From Bacillota bacterium (GTDB lineage: Bacteria > Bacillota > Clostridia > Oscillospirales > Ruminococcaceae), in contig JAEWXO010000101.1 in assembly GCA_023458875.1 (NCBI GenBank), forward strand, positions 1 to 58,384: DNA of 58,384 bases, read 5' to 3'. The position numbers and the translations under genes were made by a program. This document shows, piece by piece, positions 52,055 to 58,384 of this stretch. The notes under the pieces were generated by a model, which worked only from the letters and a program-made list of their open reading frames with translations, ran no database searches and was not told the DNA's origin. Position 1 is the first letter of the stretch; every line of letters starts with the position of its first letter.

Positions 52055-52876
52055 ATGGTAAAACTAATCGCAAGCGATATGGACGGAACATTGCTGGATC
52101 CGGCAAAAAAAATTCCTCCTGACTTTGTAAGTGTACTTAAAAACCTTAAAAAGCGAAACATTAAATTTGTTGTGGCAAGCGGACGTTCATACAGTGCTCT
52201 TGAAGTCCTTTTTAAAAATATAGGCAATGACATAATCTATATATGTGATAATGGTGCATTTGTTGTAAATGATAATAAAATTTCAAACATAAGCGTTATC
52301 CCCCATAAAAAAATAGCTGAAATAATAAATGTACTGAGCAGGCTTAATGGTGTATTCCCTGTTCTGTGCGGAAAAAACGGAATATACATACCGTCAGATT
52401 ATGACGATGAATTCATAAAGGAATTTGACTCATACTATGTTTCTCCGATACTTTGTGATGATATGTACGCGGTTAAGGACGATATTTTCAAAATTGCCGT
52501 ATATGACAGACTGAATCCTCAGAAAAATTCATTTCCTGAATTAAATAAAATATTCAGCAAAAAACTTTCAATTCAAATTTCAGGCAATGTGTGGATGGAT
52601 ATTATGAATAAAGGCGTAAACAAAGGTGCTGCACTCGCTGAAATAAAAAAGAAATTCGGAATTACAACTGACCAGACAATGGCGTTCGGGGATTTTTACA
52701 ACGACATCTCTCTCCTTAGCGAAGCAAAATACAGCTATGTCATGGCTAATGCCAACGATGATATGAAACAGTACGGAAATTTCACAGCTGAAGGCAACAG
52801 CGAATACGGTGTTACAAAGGCTATTTCAGCATATCTTGCAAAGCATCCTGTAAATCCCGTAAATCCCGTAATATAA
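52055..52876 (+). CDS. Cof-type HAD-superfamily phosphatase
   Basis: 273 aa. HAD motif I IASDMDGTLLD with both catalytic Asp, motif II VVASGRSY, Lys of motif III in NKGVNKGAAL, motif IV AFGDFYNDISLL. The C2-type cap lies between about residues 80 and 190. Members dephosphorylate sugar phosphates, FMN or similar. It sits 31 nt behind comM and 24 nt ahead of the rodA-like gene. The end is odd: a 9-bp duplication TAAATCCCG (52851-52868) makes the tail HPVNPVNPVI. Confidence 0.9.
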   Translation: MVKLIASDMDGTLLDPAKKIPPDFVSVLKNLKKRNIKFVVASGRSYSALEVLFKNIGNDIIYICDNGAFVVNDNKISNISVIPHKKIAEIINVLSRLNGVFPVLCGKNGIYIPSDYDDEFIKEFDSYYVSPILCDDMYAVKDDIFKIAVYDRLNPQKNSFPELNKIFSKKLSIQISGNVWMDIMNKGVNKGAALAEIKKKFGITTDQTMAFGDFYNDISLLSEAKYSYVMANANDDMKQYGNFTAEGNSEYGVTKAISAYLAKHPVNPVNPVI

Positions 52877-52900
52877 TCTGAAGAAAGGGGTACGTTTAAA

Positions 52901-54025
52901 ATGAAAAATATTCTTAACACCGTAGCCACATATTTTAAAAAGCTTGACAAATTACTTCTGCTTGCGGTGTGTCTCTGTACTGCACTTGGAATCATCCTTC
53001 TTTTCTCTCTTTACCAGAACAAGACTATAGACGCCAGCTACTACAAAACACAGATTATCTCGATGAGCATAGGAATCTGTGCATGTCTTATCATAGCAGG
53101 CCTCGATTACTACAAGCTCGCAAAGCTATGGTTTCTCTACGCAACAGTCGCTCTTGTCCTTGTCGCACTGACATTTACATCTCTTGGTATAGGCGTAGAG
53201 GGTGCAGATGACGTTGCATGGCTCAGACTGGGTCCTGTATCGTTTCAACCTTCTGAAGTACTTAAAATAGCCTTTCTTCTTTCATTTTCATTTCACCTTT
53301 ATAAAGTAAAGGATGATATGAACAGCCTTTTAAATATTCTTCTGATATGCCTTCACGGTGCAGTCCCTATAGTTCTTGTAATGAAGCAGGGCGACCACGG
53401 AACAGCGCTTGTCTTTATAATGATGTTTCTTGTGCTTGTGTATTCGGCAGGCATTTCCATAGGTTACATCCTTCTTGCAATAATAGCTATCCCTCCTGCC
53501 GCATTTGCCGCATGGAAATTCCTTCTGGGATCCGTACAGAAGGAGCGAATAATGATTTTATTTAATCCGGGAAGTGACCCTGAAGGGCTTGAATGGCAGC
53601 AGGATTTAGGTCTTTCGTCACTTGCATCAGGAAAACTGTTCGGAAACGGGCTTATGTCACCTCAGAAAAACAATGTTCCTGAAATCCATAACGACTTTAT
53701 ATTTGCTTATGTCGGTCACACTATCGGATTTGTCGGATGCCTTGCACTTATAGCAGTTATGCTCTATATATGCATTAAAATTATTGCCAACAGCAGAAAT
53801 ACACGCGAAGAGCTGGGAAAGAACATCTGCATGGGCGCATTTGCCATGCTTTTCACACACTATACAATGAATATAGGAATGGTTTTAAAGGTAATGCCTG
53901 TAATCGGTATTCCCCTTCCGTTTGTAAGTGCCGGAGGAACAGCTCTTGTAAGTATGTATATCATTATAGGACTTGTCCTGAGCACACGTGAGCATAACGA
54001 AAAGATTTACAGAATGTTTGCCTGA
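52901..54025 (+). CDS. rodA: RodA/FtsW-family (SEDS) peptidoglycan polymerase
   Basis: 374-aa polytopic membrane protein with about ten hydrophobic segments. SEDS motifs: VAWLRLGPVSFQPSEVLKIA, KQGDHGTALVFIMMF with the essential Asp, PEGLEWQQDLGLSSLASGKL, and PEIHNDFIFAYVGHTIGFVG, ending in GIPLPFVSAGGTALVSMYI. SEDS proteins polymerise lipid II glycan strands together with a class B PBP. RodA (elongation) is more likely than FtsW because no division genes are near, but the partner PBP is not in the window. SD GAAAGGGG. Confidence 0.88.
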   Translation: MKNILNTVATYFKKLDKLLLLAVCLCTALGIILLFSLYQNKTIDASYYKTQIISMSIGICACLIIAGLDYYKLAKLWFLYATVALVLVALTFTSLGIGVEGADDVAWLRLGPVSFQPSEVLKIAFLLSFSFHLYKVKDDMNSLLNILLICLHGAVPIVLVMKQGDHGTALVFIMMFLVLVYSAGISIGYILLAIIAIPPAAFAAWKFLLGSVQKERIMILFNPGSDPEGLEWQQDLGLSSLASGKLFGNGLMSPQKNNVPEIHNDFIFAYVGHTIGFVGCLALIAVMLYICIKIIANSRNTREELGKNICMGAFAMLFTHYTMNIGMVLKVMPVIGIPLPFVSAGGTALVSMYIIIGLVLSTREHNEKIYRMFA

Positions 54026-54214
54026 TATATTACCATTTCAGCTTAGAAAAAGATGTTTTCCTGGCAAAAATTGCATTCAGTCAAAGCTTCAAGGTACTCT
54101 AAAAGTCCTGTTGGCTCATGCCGTGTCGAAATTATTTGTTTACAAAATAACACTTGATTTTTATACGATAAAATGTCATAATTGAATATTATTTATTGAA
54201 ATGAGGTTTAATAT

Positions 54215-55747
54215 ATGTCGCATCAGCTTTGTATAGTTTTAGATTTCGGCGGTCAGTATAATCAATTGATTGCAAGACGTGTCCGTGAATGCGGTGTTTA
54301 CTGTGAAGTTCTGAGCTACAAAACACCAATTGAAAAAATCAAAGCACTTTCACCTGTAGGAATTATATTTACCGGAGGTCCTAACAGCGTATACGCTGAG
54401 GGTTCACCACGAGTAGACAAGGCAATATTTGATCTTGGCATACCGATACTCGGAATATGCTACGGATGCCAGCTCATGGCATACACACTCGACGGTAAGG
54501 TTACACCGGCGTCAACAAGTGAATACGGAAAAACACAGACCTTCTATAATACAGACAGTATTCTTTTTGACGGACTTTCTGCAGAAGGCATATCATGGAT
54601 GAGTCATACCGATATGGTTTCTGCTATGCCGGAGGGATTTGAGTCAGTCGCACACTCAGACTCATGCCCTGTAGCTGCAATGCAGAACAATGAAAAAAAA
54701 TTATACGGAATACAGTTCCATCCGGAAGTAAACCACACAGCAGACGGAGTCAGAATGCTTCACAACTTCCTCTACAAGGCATGCGGATGCACCGGAGACT
54801 GGACAATGGGTGACTATGCTAAAACCGCTATAAATGACATTCGTGCAAAGGTCGGCGACGGCAAGGTTCTTCTTGCGCTTTCAGGCGGTGTTGACAGCTC
54901 AGTTGCTGCAGCACTTCTCGCAAAGGCAATCGGCAATCAGCTCACATGTATTTTCGTAGATCATGGATTTATGAGAAAAAATGAAGGTGACGAAGTAGAA
55001 GCCGCTTTTGCAGACTGGGATATAAACTTTATACGAGTAAATGCCAAAGAACAGTTCATGTCAAGAATGAACGGAGTATCCGACCCTGAAACAAAGCGTA
55101 AGATTATCGGTGAGGAATTTATCCGTGTATTTGAACAGGAAGCAAAGAAAATAGGCAAAGTTGATTATCTTGTTCAGGGCACCATTTATCCTGACGTAAT
55201 AGAAAGCGGCACAGGCGATGCTGCCGTAATAAAATCTCACCACAATGTAGGCGGCCTTCCTGACTATGTTGATTTCAAAGAGATAATAGAACCGCTCCGT
55301 CTTCTGTTCAAGGACGAAGTAAGAGCACTCGGAGTTGAGCTCGGTCTTTCAGAGGTTCTTGTATGGAGACAGCCATTCCCCGGTCCGGGACTTGCCATAA
55401 GAATAATCGGTGAAATAACTGACGAAAAGCTCCTTATTCTCCAGGATGCTGACTATATTTTCAGAGAAGAAATTGCAAAAGCCGGTCTTGACCGTAACAT
55501 ACATCAATACTTTGCAGTTCTTACAAATATGCGTTCTGTAGGCGTTATGGGTGACGGAAGAACATATGATTATACACTGGCATTAAGAGGCGTTACAACT
55601 ACTGACTTTATGACTGCTGACTTTGCTAAAATTCCTTATGAGGTTCTTGAAACAGTATCTGCACGAATTGTCAATGAAGTCAAGAATATAAACAGAGTTG
55701 TTTACGATGTAACTACAAAGCCACCGGCTACTATTGAGTGGGAATGA
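54215..55747 (+). CDS. guaA: GMP synthase (glutamine-hydrolysing)
   Basis: 510 aa. The N-terminal class I glutamine amidotransferase domain has the catalytic Cys in GICYGCQLMAYTL and His/Glu in QFHPEVNHT; the ATP-pyrophosphatase P-loop is LLALSGGVDSSVAAALLAKA; the C-terminal dimerisation domain ends PPATIEWE. It converts XMP to GMP. The 189-nt leader shows no recognisable purine riboswitch. The conserved 3' end (coding IEWE) is a known integration site for genomic islands in many bacteria, and relics of a mobile element follow directly downstream. Confidence 0.97.
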   Translation: MSHQLCIVLDFGGQYNQLIARRVRECGVYCEVLSYKTPIEKIKALSPVGIIFTGGPNSVYAEGSPRVDKAIFDLGIPILGICYGCQLMAYTLDGKVTPASTSEYGKTQTFYNTDSILFDGLSAEGISWMSHTDMVSAMPEGFESVAHSDSCPVAAMQNNEKKLYGIQFHPEVNHTADGVRMLHNFLYKACGCTGDWTMGDYAKTAINDIRAKVGDGKVLLALSGGVDSSVAAALLAKAIGNQLTCIFVDHGFMRKNEGDEVEAAFADWDINFIRVNAKEQFMSRMNGVSDPETKRKIIGEEFIRVFEQEAKKIGKVDYLVQGTIYPDVIESGTGDAAVIKSHHNVGGLPDYVDFKEIIEPLRLLFKDEVRALGVELGLSEVLVWRQPFPGPGLAIRIIGEITDEKLLILQDADYIFREEIAKAGLDRNIHQYFAVLTNMRSVGVMGDGRTYDYTLALRGVTTTDFMTADFAKIPYEVLETVSARIVNEVKNINRVVYDVTTKPPATIEWE

Positions 55748-55804
55748 TACCGAAAAATAAAAAAGTCACGTAATTGCGTGGTTTGAGAGGATTTCAAAGC
55801 CACA

Positions 55805-55822
55805 TTGATACTATTTTGATAC
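55805..55822. repeat. Direct repeat TTGATAC, possible integrase arm site
   Basis: TTGATAC occurs twice (55805-55811 and 55816-55822) with 11-bp spacing, one helical turn, 58 nt after guaA and beside an integrase relic. This is a layout seen for integrase arm-type sites (inference). Confidence 0.35.
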
Positions 55823-55825
55823 TAA

Positions 55826-55870
55826 AAAAATATCTCCGCAGATTACAAAGTTATCTGCGGAGATATTTTT
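55826..55870. terminator. Bidirectional terminator downstream of guaA
   Basis: 18-bp perfect stem AAAAATATCTCCGCAGAT/ATCTGCGGAGATATTTTT (55826-55843 and 55853-55870) followed by GTTTTTT. It serves guaA on the plus strand and the mobilization pseudogene on the minus strand. Confidence 0.88.
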
Positions 55871-55879
55871 GTTTTTTAT

Positions 55880-56203
55880 TTAAGTTTTGTTTAAGCTGTT
55901 AATTGTATCGTTTATCTGTGAAATAAGAATCATCAGAGCTTCGTTTTCATCACTGTATTTTTCTATTCTCTTTAGTTCTTCAAGCACAGCAGCAAGCTGA
56001 TCCTTAAGTGCTTTGATTGTTCTTGGATTACCTTTTACAACTATATCACGAACCAGTAATCTGCTAATAATATAGTCCTGTTTAGTATGTCCGGAGATTT
56101 TTACAAACTTATCAAGCAGATCACTTTCTTCATTTGTCATCCTGAAACTGGTTGTCTTCGTTCTTCAGCGACCTTTTCTGTCCAGATTCTTTTCTGACAT
56201 CAT
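55880..56203 (-). pseudogene. Mobilization (MobC-like) gene with a nonsense mutation
   Basis: From ATG 56203/56200 with SD AAGGAGAG the frame reads MSEKNLDRKGR, then TGA (56167-56165), then RTKTTSFR and on, in the same frame, through MTNEESDLLDKFVKISGHTK, QDYIISRLLVRDIVVKGNPR to the normal stop. In family members a Trp stands at the TGA position (KGRWR-x-K), so one TGG-to-TGA change has broken the gene. The remaining 86-residue part could only be made from the internal ATG at 56140, which has no obvious SD. Such small ribbon-helix-helix-like proteins accompany relaxases of conjugative and mobilizable elements. It follows the integrase relic with a 4-nt overlap. Confidence 0.82.
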
Positions 56204-56364
56204 TCTCTCCTTTCAAAATCCAGTTTGTTTGCCATCTCAATCTGCGTTGATGGAAACATATGTGCGTAATGAAGTGTAATATCTATACTCTCATGACCCA
56301 TTCTGTCAGCTATTGCAACAGCTGAAAAACCCATTTCTATAAACATTGATACGCGAGAGTGCAT
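56200..56364 (-). pseudogene. Tyrosine recombinase (integrase) C-terminal relic
   Basis: 54 codons keep the last part of a phage/ICE-type tyrosine recombinase: HSRVSMFIEMGFSAVAIADR, MGHESIDITLHYAHMFPSTQ, with the conserved GH and the nucleophile Tyr of YAHMFP, then TQIEMANKLD. The upstream catalytic Arg-Lys-His-x-x-Arg region is gone: the frame meets a TAG (12 codons before the ATG at 56364) and similarity stops at HSR. The stop overlaps the start of the mobilization gene. So the enzyme is truncated and surely inactive; about 85% of the gene is lost. Confidence 0.85.
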
Positions 56365-56422
56365 TATGTTATCTAAAACATATTCCTATAAAAGATGAAA
56401 AACACATATCCCCCTGTAAATT

Positions 56423-56463
56423 AAAAGCTGCCAAACGGAAGTAAGTTCCATTTGGCAGCTTTT
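56423..56463. terminator. Orphan bidirectional terminator
   Basis: AAAAGCTGCCAAA-C-GGAA/TTCC-A-TTTGGCAGCTTTT (56423-56440 and 56446-56463), 13 + 4 bp with a single mismatch and a 5-nt loop. No intact gene ends here on either strand, so it may be left over from a gene deleted with the mobile element. Confidence 0.7.
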
Positions 56464-56658
56464 ATAGTGGAAAAGGTAAGCACAGTGCAATATATTGCTT
56501 ATAGGAACGCTAATTAGAAACAGCATATTTTAAGCAATTTGTGAATAAGTGATCCTGTAGTTACACTATAACAAGTTAATCAAATTCGGATTTTACGCTG
56601 TTTCAATATAAAATTAAAATAAACAGTCTAATTTTTCCAAATTTATTTTACAATTCTA

Positions 56659-56687
56659 TTGACAATCCTCCATTTATATCCTATAAT
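56659..56687 (+). promoter_or_regulatory. Consensus sigma-A promoter of the small secreted/membrane protein operon
   Basis: TTGACA (56659-56664), 17-nt spacer, TATAAT (56682-56687). Start near 56694, about 58 nt before the first gene. It is as perfect as the rpoBC promoter. Confidence 0.88.
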
Positions 56688-56751
56688 AATATATAATCAT
56701 TAAAAAATTAGCAATAAAATATACTTTATTATTACTTGAATAGAGGAAAAA

Positions 56752-57225
56752 ATGAAAAACCGGTTTAAACAGAAAATGAGTAAAATTCTTTTAGCAATAT
56801 TGGCGGGCACTTTATTACTTTCATCATTACCAGAAATTCCCGCAAATACTGAAGCTTTTCAATACCCATACACAATGTTTGCAGCGTCAAATGAAGAAGG
56901 TGCGATTACAGTTAATGCAACAAATTTCTGCATCAACGGTAATGTTTGTACCAACGGAACAATTATGACAAATTTGACTACCTCTCCTATGGTTAACAAC
57001 CAAATTGACGAACTAATTGAGCATCATCATTATTTTTATACTCTATCAGATGATTCCAGACCGTCTTATGATTTATATCCTGAGAATGAAAATGAGCAAA
57101 ACTCTAATTCATATGCAGCTGGGTTACTAATTGTTTCTAACATTGACGATTTAGGCGGACCAGAATACTATGTTCCTGGTTATGAATATCCTCTTTCAAA
57201 TTCTTACTTTGGTGTAGGTGAATAA
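56752..57225 (+). CDS. Small secreted protein of unknown function
   Basis: 157 aa, not recognised as a named family. A signal peptide is clear: KNRFKQKMSKILL, a hydrophobic core ILLAILAGTLLLSSL and likely cleavage before residue 35. The mature part begins YPYTMFAASNEEGAITVNAT and has NFCINGNVCTNGTIMTN with two Cys; the rest is polar and acidic (YDLYPENENEQNSNSYAAG). I have the impression of a longer secreted family in related bacteria with the same N-terminal block, so this could be a short or truncated member (weak inference). SD AGAGGAA. First gene of an operon with two membrane-anchored neighbours, next to mobile-element relics. Confidence 0.75.
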   Translation: MKNRFKQKMSKILLAILAGTLLLSSLPEIPANTEAFQYPYTMFAASNEEGAITVNATNFCINGNVCTNGTIMTNLTTSPMVNNQIDELIEHHHYFYTLSDDSRPSYDLYPENENEQNSNSYAAGLLIVSNIDDLGGPEYYVPGYEYPLSNSYFGVGE

Positions 57226-57227
57226 AC

Positions 57228-57677
57228 ATGAAAAACAAGAACAAAAAAATTATAAAGCGTTGCTTTATTGTTATCGCTTCCTTATTGGTGCTGCCGTTTT
57301 TGATATTTGGGCTTTTTTTGCTTGCCGTTCCAATCAGTCGTCCAAATGAAGCAGTTCGCAGTTATGTTTTTAGACAAATGCAAATTGGAACTAGTTGGGG
57401 TGATGCACTTGAAATCATCAATGATGAGAAATGGGGAATCAGGGAAAAAGATACTGAACACGGATTACGTATTAATGATTCCGCTGGTAACGTCTCTTTT
57501 GCAAGTGATGACGAAATAATTACTGCCAATATTCGGATTGTTGGTGTAAAATCCATGTGCGTGGAACTTGGCGAATTTTATGGTCCATTTCATACAGCAG
57601 TTTTTGCTTATCTCGCATTCGATGAAAATGATAAACTCATTGAAGTAGCGATACGCAGAGACATAGATGGTCCCTAA
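57228..57677 (+). CDS. Membrane-anchored protein of unknown function (BamE-like fold possible)
   Basis: 149 aa, family not recognised with certainty. One TM segment (about residues 11-36, CFIVIASLLVLPFLIFGLFL) after a Lys-rich N terminus, then a soluble domain. The order helix-QIGTSWGDALEIINDEKWGI, then IRIVGVKSMCVELGEF, ending in FDENDKLIEVAIRRDIDG resembles the small SmpA/BamE-type alpha-beta domain. It starts 3 nt after the previous stop; the downstream protein has a similar layout. Confidence 0.7.
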   Translation: MKNKNKKIIKRCFIVIASLLVLPFLIFGLFLLAVPISRPNEAVRSYVFRQMQIGTSWGDALEIINDEKWGIREKDTEHGLRINDSAGNVSFASDDEIITANIRIVGVKSMCVELGEFYGPFHTAVFAYLAFDENDKLIEVAIRRDIDGP

Positions 57678-57709
57678 GGTAAAAAAGGAAGTAGTTGAGG
57701 GGGTATTGA

Positions 57710-58090
57710 ATGAAAAAAACTAATCTTCCCATCCCAGTTATCATAATAATATCAATAGTGTCATTAATAATATTAGTCGTCACAATTATTACGCTTTATT
57801 TATGGAAATGGTCAACCCCTCAACCTGACGAGAAACTTGAAATATCACGTACACTAATAGAAAAGGGTGAACTTATTGGGGAACATATTGATATATGTGA
57901 TGATTATTTTGGAAAGCCCACACTGATTTCTCAATTAAATAATAAAACTAACAAAAAAGTTTTTCCTGCAGGATATACATATGTAAAGGTTCTTGGTATG
58001 TCAGATAAAGAATATTATAATATTGTAGTTTTTTACAATGAAGACGAAGTTATTGTCGGTGCAGAGATTGAATTAAGCAAATGTGGTTAA
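57710..58090 (+). CDS. Small membrane-anchored protein of unknown function
   Basis: 126 aa, not recognised. One strong TM segment about residues 8-33 (PVIIIISIVSLIILVVTIIT) followed by a ~90-residue outside domain with GELIGEHIDICDDYFGKPT and a C-terminal strand pair YYNIVVFYNEDEVIVGAEIE. Overall architecture resembles the preceding gene, though the two share little sequence. The SD region GAGGGGG precedes ATG by 6-8 nt. Last gene of the operon; a terminator follows 50 nt downstream. Confidence 0.7.
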   Translation: MKKTNLPIPVIIIISIVSLIILVVTIITLYLWKWSTPQPDEKLEISRTLIEKGELIGEHIDICDDYFGKPTLISQLNNKTNKKVFPAGYTYVKVLGMSDKEYYNIVVFYNEDEVIVGAEIELSKCG

Positions 58091-58140
58091 ACATCTAATA
58101 TCCTACTAAATTTAATGACAGTTTGTAATAACAAATTATG

Positions 58141-58184
58141 AATGACCATTGTCTATCAATCTAGCAATGGTCATTTGCTTTTTT
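58141..58184 (+). terminator. Terminator of the small-protein operon
   Basis: 11-bp stem AATGACCATTG/CAATGGTCATT (58141-58151 and 58165-58175) followed by TGCTTTTTT. Confidence 0.85.
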
Positions 58185-58240
58185 CGTTTGAGGTGCGCCG
58201 CAGGCAAAACATTGGTTACCCCTGTATGTTATAATAGATG

Positions 58241-58384
58241 TCAGTGAAGGAAAAAAGAATTTGTAGTATCAAGTGAACCTGCAGCTGAACCGGATCTGCT
58301 CAGCATTTCTTTAATTTCGTCATCTGATGAACCATTGCTAACATATGAATTACCTGTTTCTTTAGAAATAACTGTAGAACCAGT
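58241..58384 (-). CDS. Possible C-terminal end of a gene cut by the right window edge
   Basis: A minus-strand frame enters from the right edge and stops at TGA 58241-58243 after 47 codons: TGSTVISKETGNSYVSNGSS, DDEIKEMLSRSGSAAGSLDT, TNSFFLH. It is Ser/Gly-rich and has no frame interruption, but no family is recognised, and the short length leaves chance possible. Confidence 0.4.
   Translation of the reverse strand, partial: TGSTVISKETGNSYVSNGSSDDEIKEMLSRSGSAAGSLDTTNSFFLH

Noticed and set aside
54026..54214. Purine or PRPP-type riboswitch before guaA
   Set aside because: None of the conserved core sequences could be found in the 189-nt leader.
55880..56203. TGA read as Trp (alternative genetic code)
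   Set aside because: TGA is used as the normal stop in other genes here, for example guaA and the comM-like gene, so the in-frame TGA is better explained as a nonsense mutation.
1..58384. tRNA or rRNA genes
   Set aside because: No cloverleaf with T-loop consensus and no rRNA segments were recognised on either strand by reading.

Overview
The window looks like a chromosomal segment of a low-GC, anaerobic Firmicute of the Ruminococcus/Oscillospiraceae type. Reasons: a secreted protein with a ruminococcal-type dockerin at the left edge, a transketolase split into two subunits, the clostridial order hfq / HlyD-like / yggS / sepF / divIVA / ileS, a tyrosyl T-box leader, a perfect CIRCE operator, strong SD sites and frequent TTG starts (miaB, miaA, rpoC, an ABC exporter, a sensor kinase). 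No rRNA, tRNA or CRISPR array was found.

Layout. 1-703: 5' part of a dockerin/Ca-binding-repeat secreted protein. 1.2-19.1 kb: a long minus-strand housekeeping run that starts at a good promoter before miaB: miaB, ymcA/ylbF-like, mutS, mutL, miaA, hfq, HlyD-like, yggS, sepF, divIVA, ileS, then, after a terminator, lspA, rluD and the split transketolase. It combines tRNA modification, mismatch repair, septum formation, isoleucine charging and lipoprotein processing. 19.2-22.7 kb: a GT-C membrane glycosyltransferase, an Hsp20 gene with a CIRCE operator, and a GH1 beta-glucosidase with tandem operator-like repeats upstream. 23-25.1 kb (+): DnaD-domain protein and DnaI/DnaC-like helicase loader, ending in a terminator whose stem is partly coding sequence and whose triloop is the stop codon.

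25.2-35.2 kb is the most distinctive region: one minus-strand cluster running GGDEF diguanylate cyclase, YesM-like sensor with a degenerate kinase region, then four tandem paralogous solute-binding lipoproteins, with no permease, ATPase or response regulator. A vestige of the sensor's 3' end lies between two of the lipoprotein genes and records how the array was duplicated. A sensory rather than transport role is possible (inference).

35.3-42 kb: T-box and tyrS, a heterodimeric ABC exporter with one degenerate ATP site, and a Wzz/BY-kinase polysaccharide co-polymerase. 42-50 kb: rpoC and rpoB from a consensus promoter. 50.4-55.7 kb (+): comM-like ATPase, Cof-type HAD phosphatase, RodA/FtsW family protein, guaA. 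Directly after guaA lies a decayed mobile element: an integrase C-terminal stub and a mobilization gene with a Trp-to-TGA nonsense mutation. 56.6-58.1 kb: a consensus promoter drives three small secreted or membrane-anchored proteins of unknown function; the right edge carries the end of another possible minus-strand gene.
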